The position numbers were made by a program, and so were the translations under genes. Of a DNA stretch of 7,063 nt, positions 1-6,186 are shown piece after piece (the stretch's first letter is position 1; every line of letters starts with the position of its first letter). Source of the DNA: CAZDAW01 sp964503685. Lineage in GTDB: Bacteria; Chloroflexota; Anaerolineae; Anaerolineales; Anaerolineaceae. Under the pieces are notes generated by a model. The model made no database searches, had not been told where the DNA came from, and saw only the letters and a program-made list of their open reading frames with translations. The stretch lies in the NCBI GenBank assembly GCA_964503685.1, contig CAZDAW010000141.1, positions 1 through 7,063 of the forward strand, written 5' to 3'.

Positions 1-892
1 ATTAAAAATTATATTCATATTGCTAGCAGTCATTGCGCCGTTGATTATTCCCCCGGTAAACCAGCGGAATCCTTATATGATCGCTCGTGACGGTTTTGGC
101 GCTACCCCGCGTGACCCAGGATCTGAATGGAAGTCGCGTCCCCCTGAATTACCTTTCTGGTGGAAGCCAATTATGGGGACGGATAATTGGACTCATCTTA
201 TGGGCACCACAAGCGGACAATGGGATATTTTTTATGGCGTTATTTGGGGTACCCGCACAGCTTTGAAAGTTGGGGTTATTATTGAAGGTATTACTTTGTT
301 GATCGGTATTCTCATAGGCAGCCTATCAGCCTTTTATGGCGGCTGGTTTGATGAAGTGATGATGAGAATCACGGAAATATTTTTAGCATTCCCCTTCATT
401 ATGGCTGCTCTTACACTTTCTGCTATTCTCACGCCTGTTGTTGGAAAAGGAATATGGCCTCCAACGATTGCGTTGATTGTGTTTGGGTGGATGAGTTATG
501 CGCGTCTTATTCGCGGCGATATCCTTTCGGTCCGCGAGCGCGATTATATAATGGCAGCTCGCGTCATTGGCGCAAAAGATAACCGGATACTATTCAGGCA
601 TATCATCCCTAATGCGATTTACCCGACACTGGTACTGGCTTCAATGGACATTGGCAATGTGGTGATCAGCTTCGCCGCGCTCAGTTTTCTGGGTATTGGC
701 ACAGAAGTCGGGTATGCTGATTGGGGACAGTTGATCAGTTTTGCCCGCAATTGGATTCCTACTTTATCAAAGTATTGGTATATTGTTGTATTTCCCGGAA
801 CATTCTTGTTGTTGTTTGTTCTGGGTTGGAATCTGGTCGGTGACGCTCTGCGGGATATCATGGATCCTCGCATGCGCGGCCGCGGCGCGTAA
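1..892 (+). CDS. ABC transporter permease, DppC/OppC type (5' end outside window)
   Basis: Inner-membrane permease subunit of a peptide/oligopeptide-type ABC importer. The frame is open to the left edge (first full codon at 2), and a hydrophobic run (LKIIFILLAVIAPLII) crosses the TTG at 20. That TTG has no ribosome binding site and would cut the first membrane helix in half, so the true start lies upstream. After helix 1 comes the roughly 60-residue external loop typical of DppC/OppC, then five helices (about nt 240-340, 360-435, 455-515, 625-700, 770-850). The cytoplasmic EAA loop that docks on the ATPase is clear at about 540-615 (DYIMAARVIGAKDNRILFRH then IPN). The C-terminus, GDALRDIMDPRMRGRGA, is the family's usual ending. 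The family motif GTDxxGRD reads GTTSGQWD here. It is followed by a terminator and a binding-protein gene, its likely partner. Family certain; substrate unknown. Confidence 0.93.
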   Translation, partial: LKIIFILLAVIAPLIIPPVNQRNPYMIARDGFGATPRDPGSEWKSRPPELPFWWKPIMGTDNWTHLMGTTSGQWDIFYGVIWGTRTALKVGVIIEGITLLIGILIGSLSAFYGGWFDEVMMRITEIFLAFPFIMAALTLSAILTPVVGKGIWPPTIALIVFGWMSYARLIRGDILSVRERDYIMAARVIGAKDNRILFRHIIPNAIYPTLVLASMDIGNVVISFAALSFLGIGTEVGYADWGQLISFARNWIPTLSKYWYIVVFPGTFLLLFVLGWNLVGDALRDIMDPRMRGRGA

Positions 893-920
893 TATCATCT
901 TTATAAATTATGATCATCTC

Positions 921-947
921 AAGCGGGCGCCGAGCGCCCGCTTTTTA
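921..947 (+). terminator. Rho-independent terminator after the permease
   Basis: A perfect GC-rich stem (AAGCGGGCGC, 921-930, with GCGCCCGCTT, 934-943) closes a 3-base loop (CGA) and runs into TTTTT at 942-946. It lies 29 bases after the permease stop codon. It should end the upstream transporter operon and make the downstream binding-protein gene depend on its own promoter. Confidence 0.92.
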
Positions 948-952
948 TTGAA

Positions 953-968
953 TGACGATCTGACGATC
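953..968. repeat. Tandem 8-base repeat TGACGATC x2
   Basis: TGACGATC occurs twice back to back (953-960, 961-968), 25 bases upstream of a TATAAT box. It could be a pair of half-sites for a regulator of the binding-protein gene, or chance slippage. Only two copies are present. Confidence 0.4.
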
Positions 969-993
969 CGGGATTTTCTTATCCCCCCTGGGT

Positions 994-999
994 TATAAT
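994..999 (+). promoter_or_regulatory. Probable -10 box (TATAAT) for the binding-protein gene
   Basis: An exact TATAAT lies between the terminator at 921-947 and the start codon at 1049. It would give a start of transcription near 1006 and a leader of about 43 bases. No good -35 hexamer stands 16-18 bases upstream (that position reads GGATTT), so the promoter is either activator-dependent or weak. The 8-base direct repeat at 953-968 is a candidate activator site. Confidence 0.55.
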
Positions 1000-1048
1000 A
1001 ACATCGTAATATACTTATGTCTCCCAATAAAAGAGGATGTGATCTGAT

Positions 1049-3019
1049 ATGAAAGATAATCACTTTTGTCTGTCACGATGGTTGTTGTTGGCTTACGTCG
1101 CTTTATGCGGGGTCCTTCTTTCAGCGTGTTCTTTGCCGGCAAGCGTGACCAGCACGCCTACGATAGCGACTGCTCCGACGATCGTCCCAGTGACACCTGC
1201 GCCAACGATGCCTCCTGAACGAACTCTGGTTGTATGTCTGGGCGATGAACCAACTTCTTTATACCCCTATAGCCCGGCAACCCTTTCAAAGCGAGCCATT
1301 TTGGAAGCAATATATGATGGGCCGATTGATTACCGTTCATATTTATATCAGCCGGTCATCCTGCAAAAAATACCCAGTCTGAGCGACGGTGATGTTGTTC
1401 TTCAACCTGTTTCTGTTAAAACAGGCGACCTTATCATTGATTCGGAAGGAAACCTGGTTAACCTGGCGGCAGGTGTTAAAGTTCGCCCATCCGGATGCCA
1501 GCAGGGCGATTGTATTATCAACTATGATGGTGTGTCTCCGCTTCAGGTGGATCAAATGGTGGTTACATTCAAAATGTTGCCTGATTTGAAATGGTCAGAT
1601 GGAGAGCCTTTGACCTCTAAGGATTCTCTCTATTCTTATAATCTGGCGGCGGACCCGGACACTTCGGTAAATCGCTATCGAATTGATCGAACGGCTTCAT
1701 ACGAGGCCTTGGATGAAATAACAATTCGATGGACAGGTGTAACAGGTTTTTTAGATGCCAATTACGTGAATAATTTCTGGACCCCCTACCCGGAGCACTT
1801 GTGGGGCAAGCAAAGCGCAGCCGAACTCCCTGAGGCTGAAATTGCTGCGTTCAACCCAATTGGTTGGGGGCCGTATAAAATCCAGGAATGGGTTAAAGGC
1901 GATCATATCCGCTTACAGAAAAATCCCCTTTATTTTCGGGCATCAGAGGGTTTACCTGCATTCGAGAATTTGGTTTTTCGTTTTGTGGGCAAAAATGCCA
2001 GTCAAAATCTCACAACTTTATTGACAGGGGAATGTGATGTTCTCGATCAAAGTACAGGCCTGGAAGAGCAAAATAAACTGTTACTGGAATTGCAGCAAAA
2101 CGGAAAATTATTAGCGCACTTTTCACCTGATAATACTTGGGAACATGTTGACTTTGGGATAAAACCCGCTTCTTATGATGATGGCTACAATATTGCTTCG
2201 GGTGATCGTCCTGATATTTTCGGCGACGTTCGCACTCGCCAGGCATTTGCTTATTGTATGGATCGCCAGTCAGTTGTTGATCAGGTTTTATTCGGTCAAA
2301 CAAAGATTTCTAACACTTTCCTTTCTCCCGATCACCCTCTCTATAACACGGCTGCAAAACAGTATCCCTTTAGTGTTGAAGAAGGCGCTAAATTGCTTGA
2401 TGAGGTTGGGTGGAAAGATGCTGATAATGACCCAACTACAGAACGGACAGCGTCAGGAATTCCGAATATTCCAGATGGTACGCGCCTTGAGGTAAATTAT
2501 TGGACCACACAGGCAATTCAACGCCAGCAAAGCAGTGCAATTCTGGCGCAATCACTGGCGAAATGTGGTATCAAGGTGAATTTGCAGTATTATTCAACCT
2601 CTGATTTGTTTGCTGAAGGTCCTGATGGACTTTTCTTTGGGCGACGCTTTGACTTGGTGCAATATACCTGGGATAATCTTTATATCTGGGAAAAGCCAAC
2701 CTGTTCTATTTACCAGAGTACGAATATACCCGATCAAAATAATCGATGGAATGGGGTGAATGTGTCTGGATACACCAATACGACCTATGATATGGCTTGC
2801 CAGACTGCAGGGGAAAATTTACCCGACCAAACAGCTTATCAGGAGAATATCCGATTAACCCAGGAAATGTTTGCAAATGATTTGCCCGGCATTCCGCTCT
2901 ATATGCGGGTTGGGGTAGCTGCTACCCGCCCCGATTTCTGTGGCTTTAAACTGGACCCGACTGCGCTCAGCGATATGTGGAATCTGGAAGCGTTTGATTT
3001 TGGCAATACTTGTAAATAA
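1049..3019 (+). CDS. Extracellular solute-binding protein, family 5 (peptide/nickel type), lipoprotein
   Basis: Captures the substrate for a DppBC/OppBC-type ABC importer outside the membrane. The 656-residue product starts with a signal peptide (residues 1-26: basic start, hydrophobic core 11-24) and a lipobox LSAC with the lipidated Cys at 27. A Thr/Pro-rich tether follows (28-56), then the SBP_bac_5 domain (about 58-650). Family signatures are PDLKWSDGEPLTSKD (178-192), GWGPYKIQEW (272-281) followed by RLQKNPLYF, and DVRTRQAFAYCMDR (393-406). An Asp-rich loop (D457, D459, D461) could hold a metal. It is somewhat longer than the common 500-600 residues, partly from the tether. The mature part has ten Cys besides Cys27. 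ATG 1049 is the first start after an in-frame TGA at 1040; GAGG at 1033-1036 is a distant (12-base) ribosome binding site. The permease gene ends 156 bases upstream behind a terminator. Family certain; ligand not predictable. Confidence 0.94.
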   Translation: MKDNHFCLSRWLLLAYVALCGVLLSACSLPASVTSTPTIATAPTIVPVTPAPTMPPERTLVVCLGDEPTSLYPYSPATLSKRAILEAIYDGPIDYRSYLYQPVILQKIPSLSDGDVVLQPVSVKTGDLIIDSEGNLVNLAAGVKVRPSGCQQGDCIINYDGVSPLQVDQMVVTFKMLPDLKWSDGEPLTSKDSLYSYNLAADPDTSVNRYRIDRTASYEALDEITIRWTGVTGFLDANYVNNFWTPYPEHLWGKQSAAELPEAEIAAFNPIGWGPYKIQEWVKGDHIRLQKNPLYFRASEGLPAFENLVFRFVGKNASQNLTTLLTGECDVLDQSTGLEEQNKLLLELQQNGKLLAHFSPDNTWEHVDFGIKPASYDDGYNIASGDRPDIFGDVRTRQAFAYCMDRQSVVDQVLFGQTKISNTFLSPDHPLYNTAAKQYPFSVEEGAKLLDEVGWKDADNDPTTERTASGIPNIPDGTRLEVNYWTTQAIQRQQSSAILAQSLAKCGIKVNLQYYSTSDLFAEGPDGLFFGRRFDLVQYTWDNLYIWEKPTCSIYQSTNIPDQNNRWNGVNVSGYTNTTYDMACQTAGENLPDQTAYQENIRLTQEMFANDLPGIPLYMRVGVAATRPDFCGFKLDPTALSDMWNLEAFDFGNTCK

Positions 3020-3047
3020 TTTGGCTGCTATCCTCTTTCCTGATCGT

Positions 3048-3473
3048 TTATTGACCGGTTAATTTGTTTTTGATTCGACGACTGCGCCAATCCAAAATCC
3101 AGGATAGTGCAATGATCAGATAAATAAGCGTGAAGCATTGTTACCGTACGTGAATGTTTGCGGGTAAACCTAATTGATACGCATAGGTAATAGTCCAAAC
3201 CAGCGGATATCTCATACGTAAAACAGATAGCTTTTGTCTTAAAGTCTTTATTAACCAACATAATAAACTGATCAGAAGCAAATAAAGAATCAGGCTCTCG
3301 ATTACACTATTGGGTATTTGTTCTCTTCCTGGAATGAAACGAGTTTCACGGGTTATCAGAGAGACGAGTACGCTGATACTATCTGTGGCCCAAAAGATTT
3401 TAAGCAGTGCAGAACGGCGTTGTATGCTCTTTATTTCGACCTCAAATGGCTTGCTGGTAATGTGTAAATTACG
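3048..3473 (-). pseudogene. Decayed small membrane-protein gene (in-frame stop, no clear start)
   Basis: This fills most of the 486-base gap between the binding protein and the response regulator. Read on the minus strand from 3473, one frame stays open for 110 codons to a TAA at 3143-3141, then continues in the same frame for 30 codons to a TAA at 3050-3048. The first part has a basic N-terminus (EIKSIQRRSALLKIF), a hydrophobic segment (VIESLILYLLLISLLCWLI, residues 57-75) followed by KTLRQK, and a weaker one (LVWTITYAYQL, 91-101). The part after the stop is another membrane helix plus a basic end (LIYLIIALSWILDWRSRR). Hydrophobic segments bordered by basic residues on both sides of the TAA suggest one former protein. 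No ATG, GTG or TTG opens the frame at its N-terminal end; an ATG at 3481 is in another frame. I do not recognise the family. A chance open frame is possible. Confidence 0.4.
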
Positions 3474-3488
3474 TTAATCATCTGGCTT

Positions 3489-3499
3489 TATGATACAAT
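3489..3499 (+). promoter_or_regulatory. Extended -10 promoter of the response regulator (probably leaderless)
   Basis: TATGATACAAT contains an extended -10 element (TG-A-TACAAT, hexamer 3494-3499). Transcription should start about 7 bases downstream, on or next to the ATG at 3506, and no Shine-Dalgarno sequence precedes that ATG. The -35 region is poor (nearest TTACGT at 3469-3474). The overlapping TATGATA is nearly symmetric: the minus strand reads TATCAT here, so it may also fire leftward. Confidence 0.55.
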
Positions 3500-3505
3500 T
3501 TTTAT

Positions 3506-4522
3506 ATGCCCTCATACCGCATATTAATTATCGATGATTCCCGTGACCTTAGCCGTCTGCTGAAATCTGCATTATTAACCCTTGACGCCAGTTTTGAGGT
3601 TGTAGAAGTGCCATCTGGTGAAGAGGCGCTATTGGAGATTAATCGGAAACTGCCGGATTTGTTTGTCGTTGATATTCGCTTGCCGGGGATATCAGGTTTT
3701 GAATTTTTAGAAAAGATACAATCTCGTTATGGGAACATTAAATTTATCATTGTTTCTGGCAGTACTGATCCAGAGATAATTACCCAGGCTAAAAAACTTG
3801 CCAGAGACAATTTTTTTAAAAAACCACTTCACATTGGTGAATTTTTAACGGCAGTAGAACGTTGTCTGGGTCTGGCGCCTTCCATACAAAGCGATGATGT
3901 GGAAGCTGTGATTTCAGATACAGTTGCCGTAACAGATAATATCAAAGATCTTTTGCCCGTCATTCAGAAAAAACTGGGCGCTGTGGGCGTTTTTTGGCTG
4001 GATGAAGCCGGGAAGATTATTGAGCAGACAGGCGAGGGTGTGACTGCTGAATTTCTTTCTTTGCTCACCCCTTCAATTTTGACCATGCGTCAGGCTATGG
4101 AAGGATTTTCTGCCAATTTAGAACTGTCTGCATCGTTGGGTATCACAGCGATTAAGGGGAAAGATCACGATTTGTTGTTGAGTTATCACGGTGCAGATGG
4201 TTTAATTATGATAGTTTTGCGCCAATTGGAATCGTCGAATCTGTCAGTTGCATTCGATCTTTTGAAAAAAGCTTATCCTGATCAAAGGAAAGATTTTCAG
4301 GGTACCAATCAAATTGATGATTTATCGTCGGATGATGAACTCCCAGAAGATTTTGATAAATTCCTTGCCGCTATCGAGAACCAGCGCGTTGATTTCACCC
4401 AATCAACGGCTTATTGGGATGAAACGTCAATGACAGGCCATGAGGGTTTACATGCTTCCAACCCTGATATCATAACGTATGACCAGGCGAATGAGATGGG
4501 ACTGGCGCCTGATGAGGAATGA
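3506..4522 (+). CDS. Response regulator: receiver domain plus roadblock/LC7-like domain
   Basis: Cytoplasmic two-component output protein of 338 residues. Residues 4-122 form a complete receiver domain: acidic pair D10/D11, phospho-acceptor D56 in VVDIRLPGISG, switch residue S84 in IIVSGS, and K106 in KKPL. A linker (123-147) leads to residues 148-257, which have the pattern of a roadblock/LC7 fold: GAVGVFWLDEAGKIIEQTGE (158-177), a helix (180-200), a strand with AIKGKDHDLLLSYH, then GLIMIVL (232-238) and a final helix. The tail (263-338) is acidic and ends TYDQANEMGLAPDEE. There is no DNA-binding domain, so it probably signals through protein contacts; roadblock domains of the MglB type act on small Ras-like GTPases. 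No kinase or GTPase gene lies beside it here. ATG 3506 follows the -10 box by 6 bases and lacks a ribosome binding site. The receiver is certain; the roadblock call is by eye. Confidence 0.88.
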   Translation: MPSYRILIIDDSRDLSRLLKSALLTLDASFEVVEVPSGEEALLEINRKLPDLFVVDIRLPGISGFEFLEKIQSRYGNIKFIIVSGSTDPEIITQAKKLARDNFFKKPLHIGEFLTAVERCLGLAPSIQSDDVEAVISDTVAVTDNIKDLLPVIQKKLGAVGVFWLDEAGKIIEQTGEGVTAEFLSLLTPSILTMRQAMEGFSANLELSASLGITAIKGKDHDLLLSYHGADGLIMIVLRQLESSNLSVAFDLLKKAYPDQRKDFQGTNQIDDLSSDDELPEDFDKFLAAIENQRVDFTQSTAYWDETSMTGHEGLHASNPDIITYDQANEMGLAPDEE

Positions 4523-4556
4523 CACATCAAATTTTCCCTGTCGGAATCATCACTTA

Positions 4557-4567
4557 TATGATAAAAT
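4557..4567 (+). promoter_or_regulatory. Extended -10 promoter of the tRNA-Gln gene
   Basis: TATGATAAAAT holds an extended -10 (TG-A-TAAAAT, hexamer 4562-4567) and differs at one base from the 11-mer at the response-regulator promoter (3489-3499). Transcription would begin near 4574, leaving a leader of about 26 bases before the tRNA. The leader can form a small hairpin (GCATC 4576-4580 with GATGC 4586-4590). No convincing -35 is seen. Confidence 0.5.
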
Positions 4568-4599
4568 CATTTCTTGCATCCCACTGATGCGGGATTCAT

Positions 4600-4670
4600 T
4601 GGGGCATGGTGCAATGGCAGCACACCGGACTTTGGATCCGTGGATCTTGGTTCGAATCCAGGTGCCCCAG
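4600..4670 (+). tRNA. tRNA-Gln, anticodon TTG
   Basis: The cloverleaf folds by eye. The acceptor stem TGGGGCA (4600-4606) pairs perfectly with TGCCCCA (4663-4669), with discriminator G at 4670. The D arm is GTGC/GCAC (4609-4612, 4620-4623) around a loop containing GG. The anticodon arm is at 4625-4641 with loop CTTTGGA, giving anticodon TTG at 4632-4634, which reads CAA and, by wobble, CAG. The T arm is CTTGG/CCAGG (4646-4650, 4658-4662) with loop TTCGAAT. The U1-A72 closing pair and G73 are typical of tRNA-Gln. CCA is not encoded (the next bases are CTC). One oddity: the first anticodon-stem pair (4625/4641) is C and T, a mismatch. It lies alone between its own promoter and terminator. Confidence 0.96.
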
Positions 4671-4740
4671 CTCGATTTTTATTTGATTTTGTGATGACTG
4701 TCACATCACTGTGTTCTTTCATGGTTAGATTATCTCTCTG

Positions 4741-4790
4741 GACGGGCTTTTCGGTGTTTTAGGTAACATCGTTGTGCTCGTCTTTTTTTT
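4741..4790 (+). terminator. Intrinsic terminator of the tRNA transcript (composite hairpin)
   Basis: An outer stem GACGGGC (4741-4747) pairs with GCTCGTC (4776-4782) with one G-U. A 4x4 internal loop follows, then an inner stem CGGTGTT (4752-4758) with AACATCG (4765-4771), also with one G-U, closing a 6-base loop. Eight T residues follow (4783-4790). It should end transcription about 110 bases after the tRNA and insulate glmU, whose start is 44 bases further on. Confidence 0.7.
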
Positions 4791-4801
4791 CTTTATGGAT
4801 G

Positions 4802-4812
4802 TAGAATATATT
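4802..4812 (+). promoter_or_regulatory. Weak candidate -10 region for glmU
   Basis: TAGAAT (4802-4807) and the overlapping TATATT (4807-4812) lie just after the terminator and before the glmU ribosome binding site. Because the terminator precedes glmU, a promoter is expected in this interval. The place for a -35 falls in the T-run, so no hexamer can be named. Confidence 0.3.
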
Positions 4813-4833
4813 TGATTTATTCATGAGGAGTCT

Positions 4834-6186
4834 ATGATGAAAACAACCGCTGTAATTCTTGCTGCTGGTCAGGGTACCCGGATGAAATCTGAATTGCCTA
4901 AAGTCCTTCATCCTTTGGCCGGCCGGCCAATGATTCAGTATGGATTGCGGGCAGTCAAGGAGATCAGCGATCAGACGCCGGTTGTCGTGATTGGTCATGG
5001 GGCGGACCCTGTCCGTCAGGCGGTTGGAGACCAGGCTCGTTTTGTCTTACAGGAACCTCAGTTAGGTACTGCCCATGCTGTGCAACAGGCTGAATCTCTC
5101 TTAAAAGGTCAAACAGATCTTGTGGTTGTAATCTATGCAGATATGCCGCTATTGACTGCCGAGACTTTACAACGCCTGGTCGCGACGCAGAAAACTCACA
5201 ATGGGCCGTTCACGATGTTAACGATGGTAGATGAAGACCCACGTGGTTTTGGTCGAATTGTTCGCAATTCGGCAGGAAAGGTACAAGCTATTGTCGAGGA
5301 GGCTCAAGCGACTCCTGAACAATTTGCTATTAAAGAACTTAATGTAGGTGTATATTGCTTTTCGGCTGATTGGTTATGGAATGCGCTGCACCACGTTCCC
5401 ATCTCTCCGAAAGGCGAATATTATCTGACCGATCTGGTTGAAATTGCGATCTCGGAAGGGCGTTCGGTTGAAGCCATCTCGTTGGAAGACAATGCTGAGG
5501 CTATTGGCATCAACACGCGGGTGCATCTGTCACAGGCAGAAGCATTTCTGCGGGAGCGGGTTAATCAAAGGTTGATGTTGAGCGGCGTCACGATGATTGA
5601 CCCGTTAACCACATATATTGAAATTGACGTGAAAATTGGCAAGGATACTGTTATTTATCCGAACACTTACTTACAGGGTTCCACTAAAATCGGGCAAAAC
5701 TGTATGATAGGGCCGAATACGATGATTCAAGATTGTGAGGTTGGCGACAATTGCCGAATTCTCTCTTCCGTCTTGGAACAGGCGGTTGTTGAAGATAATG
5801 TTTCGATGGGGCCATTCGGTCATTTGCGAAAAGGCGCTCATCTTGCCAAAGGAGTTCATATGGGTAATTTTGGCGAGGTGAAAGATTCTTATCTGGGCCC
5901 TGGGACGAAAATGGGACACTTTTCTTATATTGGCAATGCCAATATTGCAGAAGATGTCAACATTGGCGCTGGTACTATTACCTGTAATTTCGATGGCGTG
6001 CATAAACACCCGACCGAAATTGGTGCAGGTGTATTTGTTGGCAGCGATACAATGCTGGTCGCTCCTGTTAAATTGGGAGAGGGCGCCCGTACTGGAGCCG
6101 GTTCAGTTGTTACAAAAGATGTCTCTCCCCATACAGTTGTGGTAGGCGTTCCTGCTCGACCCATTAAGAATCTTAAAGAAAAGTGA
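4834..6186 (+). CDS. glmU: Bifunctional GlmU: GlcN-1-P acetyltransferase / GlcNAc-1-P uridylyltransferase
   Basis: Cytoplasmic enzyme making UDP-GlcNAc for peptidoglycan and other envelope sugars: it acetylates glucosamine-1-phosphate, then joins it to UTP. The 450-residue length is typical. The N-terminal pyrophosphorylase domain (4-228) has LAAGQGTRMKS (9-19), K23, Q73, GTAHA (78-82), metal ligand D103 (ADMP), GFGR (138-141), E155, N170 and N227. A helix leads to the left-handed beta-helix (from about 250) with acetyltransferase residues R332, K350, H362, Y365, N376, N385, S404 and A422, each one position before the E. coli residue as I recall it. The Tyr after that Asn in E. coli (NYDG) is Phe386 here, a mild change. 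AGGAG at 4826-4830 lies only 3 bases before ATG 4834 and 6 before ATG 4837, so the second ATG may be the real start. The stop overlaps the next gene. Confidence 0.97.
   Translation: MMKTTAVILAAGQGTRMKSELPKVLHPLAGRPMIQYGLRAVKEISDQTPVVVIGHGADPVRQAVGDQARFVLQEPQLGTAHAVQQAESLLKGQTDLVVVIYADMPLLTAETLQRLVATQKTHNGPFTMLTMVDEDPRGFGRIVRNSAGKVQAIVEEAQATPEQFAIKELNVGVYCFSADWLWNALHHVPISPKGEYYLTDLVEIAISEGRSVEAISLEDNAEAIGINTRVHLSQAEAFLRERVNQRLMLSGVTMIDPLTTYIEIDVKIGKDTVIYPNTYLQGSTKIGQNCMIGPNTMIQDCEVGDNCRILSSVLEQAVVEDNVSMGPFGHLRKGAHLAKGVHMGNFGEVKDSYLGPGTKMGHFSYIGNANIAEDVNIGAGTITCNFDGVHKHPTEIGAGVFVGSDTMLVAPVKLGEGARTGAGSVVTKDVSPHTVVVGVPARPIKNLKEK
6183..6186 (+). promoter_or_regulatory. GTGA stop/start overlap coupling glmU to the CNNM-like gene
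   Basis: The glmU stop TGA (6184-6186) overlaps the downstream start GTG (6183-6185) by sharing GTGA. No terminator or promoter separates the two genes, and only a weak A/G-rich stretch (AAAGAAAA, 6175-6182) precedes the GTG, so translation of the second gene probably relies on ribosomes finishing glmU. Confidence 0.75.

Noticed and set aside
20..22. TTG as the start codon of the permease
   Set aside because: The frame and a hydrophobic helix continue upstream to the window edge and no ribosome binding site precedes the TTG.
741..998. Plus-strand frame crossing the permease end
   Set aside because: It overlaps the real permease gene in another frame and runs through the terminator hairpin.
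3020..3047. Possible terminator after the binding-protein gene
   Set aside because: No GC stem followed by a T-run is visible in this stretch or shortly after; termination here may be factor-dependent or use a site I cannot recognise.
3028..3261. 77-codon minus-strand ATG reading frame
   Set aside because: Its product is not membrane-like or family-like, has no ribosome binding site, and overlaps the better hydrophobic frame at 3048-3473.
3335..3348. Near-palindrome TGAAAC-GA-GTTTCA
   Set aside because: Falls inside the decayed minus-strand frame, not beside a promoter; arms are short enough to be chance.
3354..3378. TATCAG/CTGATA inverted repeat with 13-base spacer
   Set aside because: Six-base arms at this spacing are common by chance and lie about 110 bases from the nearest promoter.
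4691..4709. Inverted repeat GTGATG/CATCAC after the tRNA
   Set aside because: Only a 6-base stem with a 7-base loop and no T-run after it; the hairpin at 4741-4790 is a far better terminator.
4479..4762. Two short plus-strand frames over the tRNA region
   Set aside because: Both are read through the tRNA-Gln gene and have no coding features; the tRNA explains the sequence.
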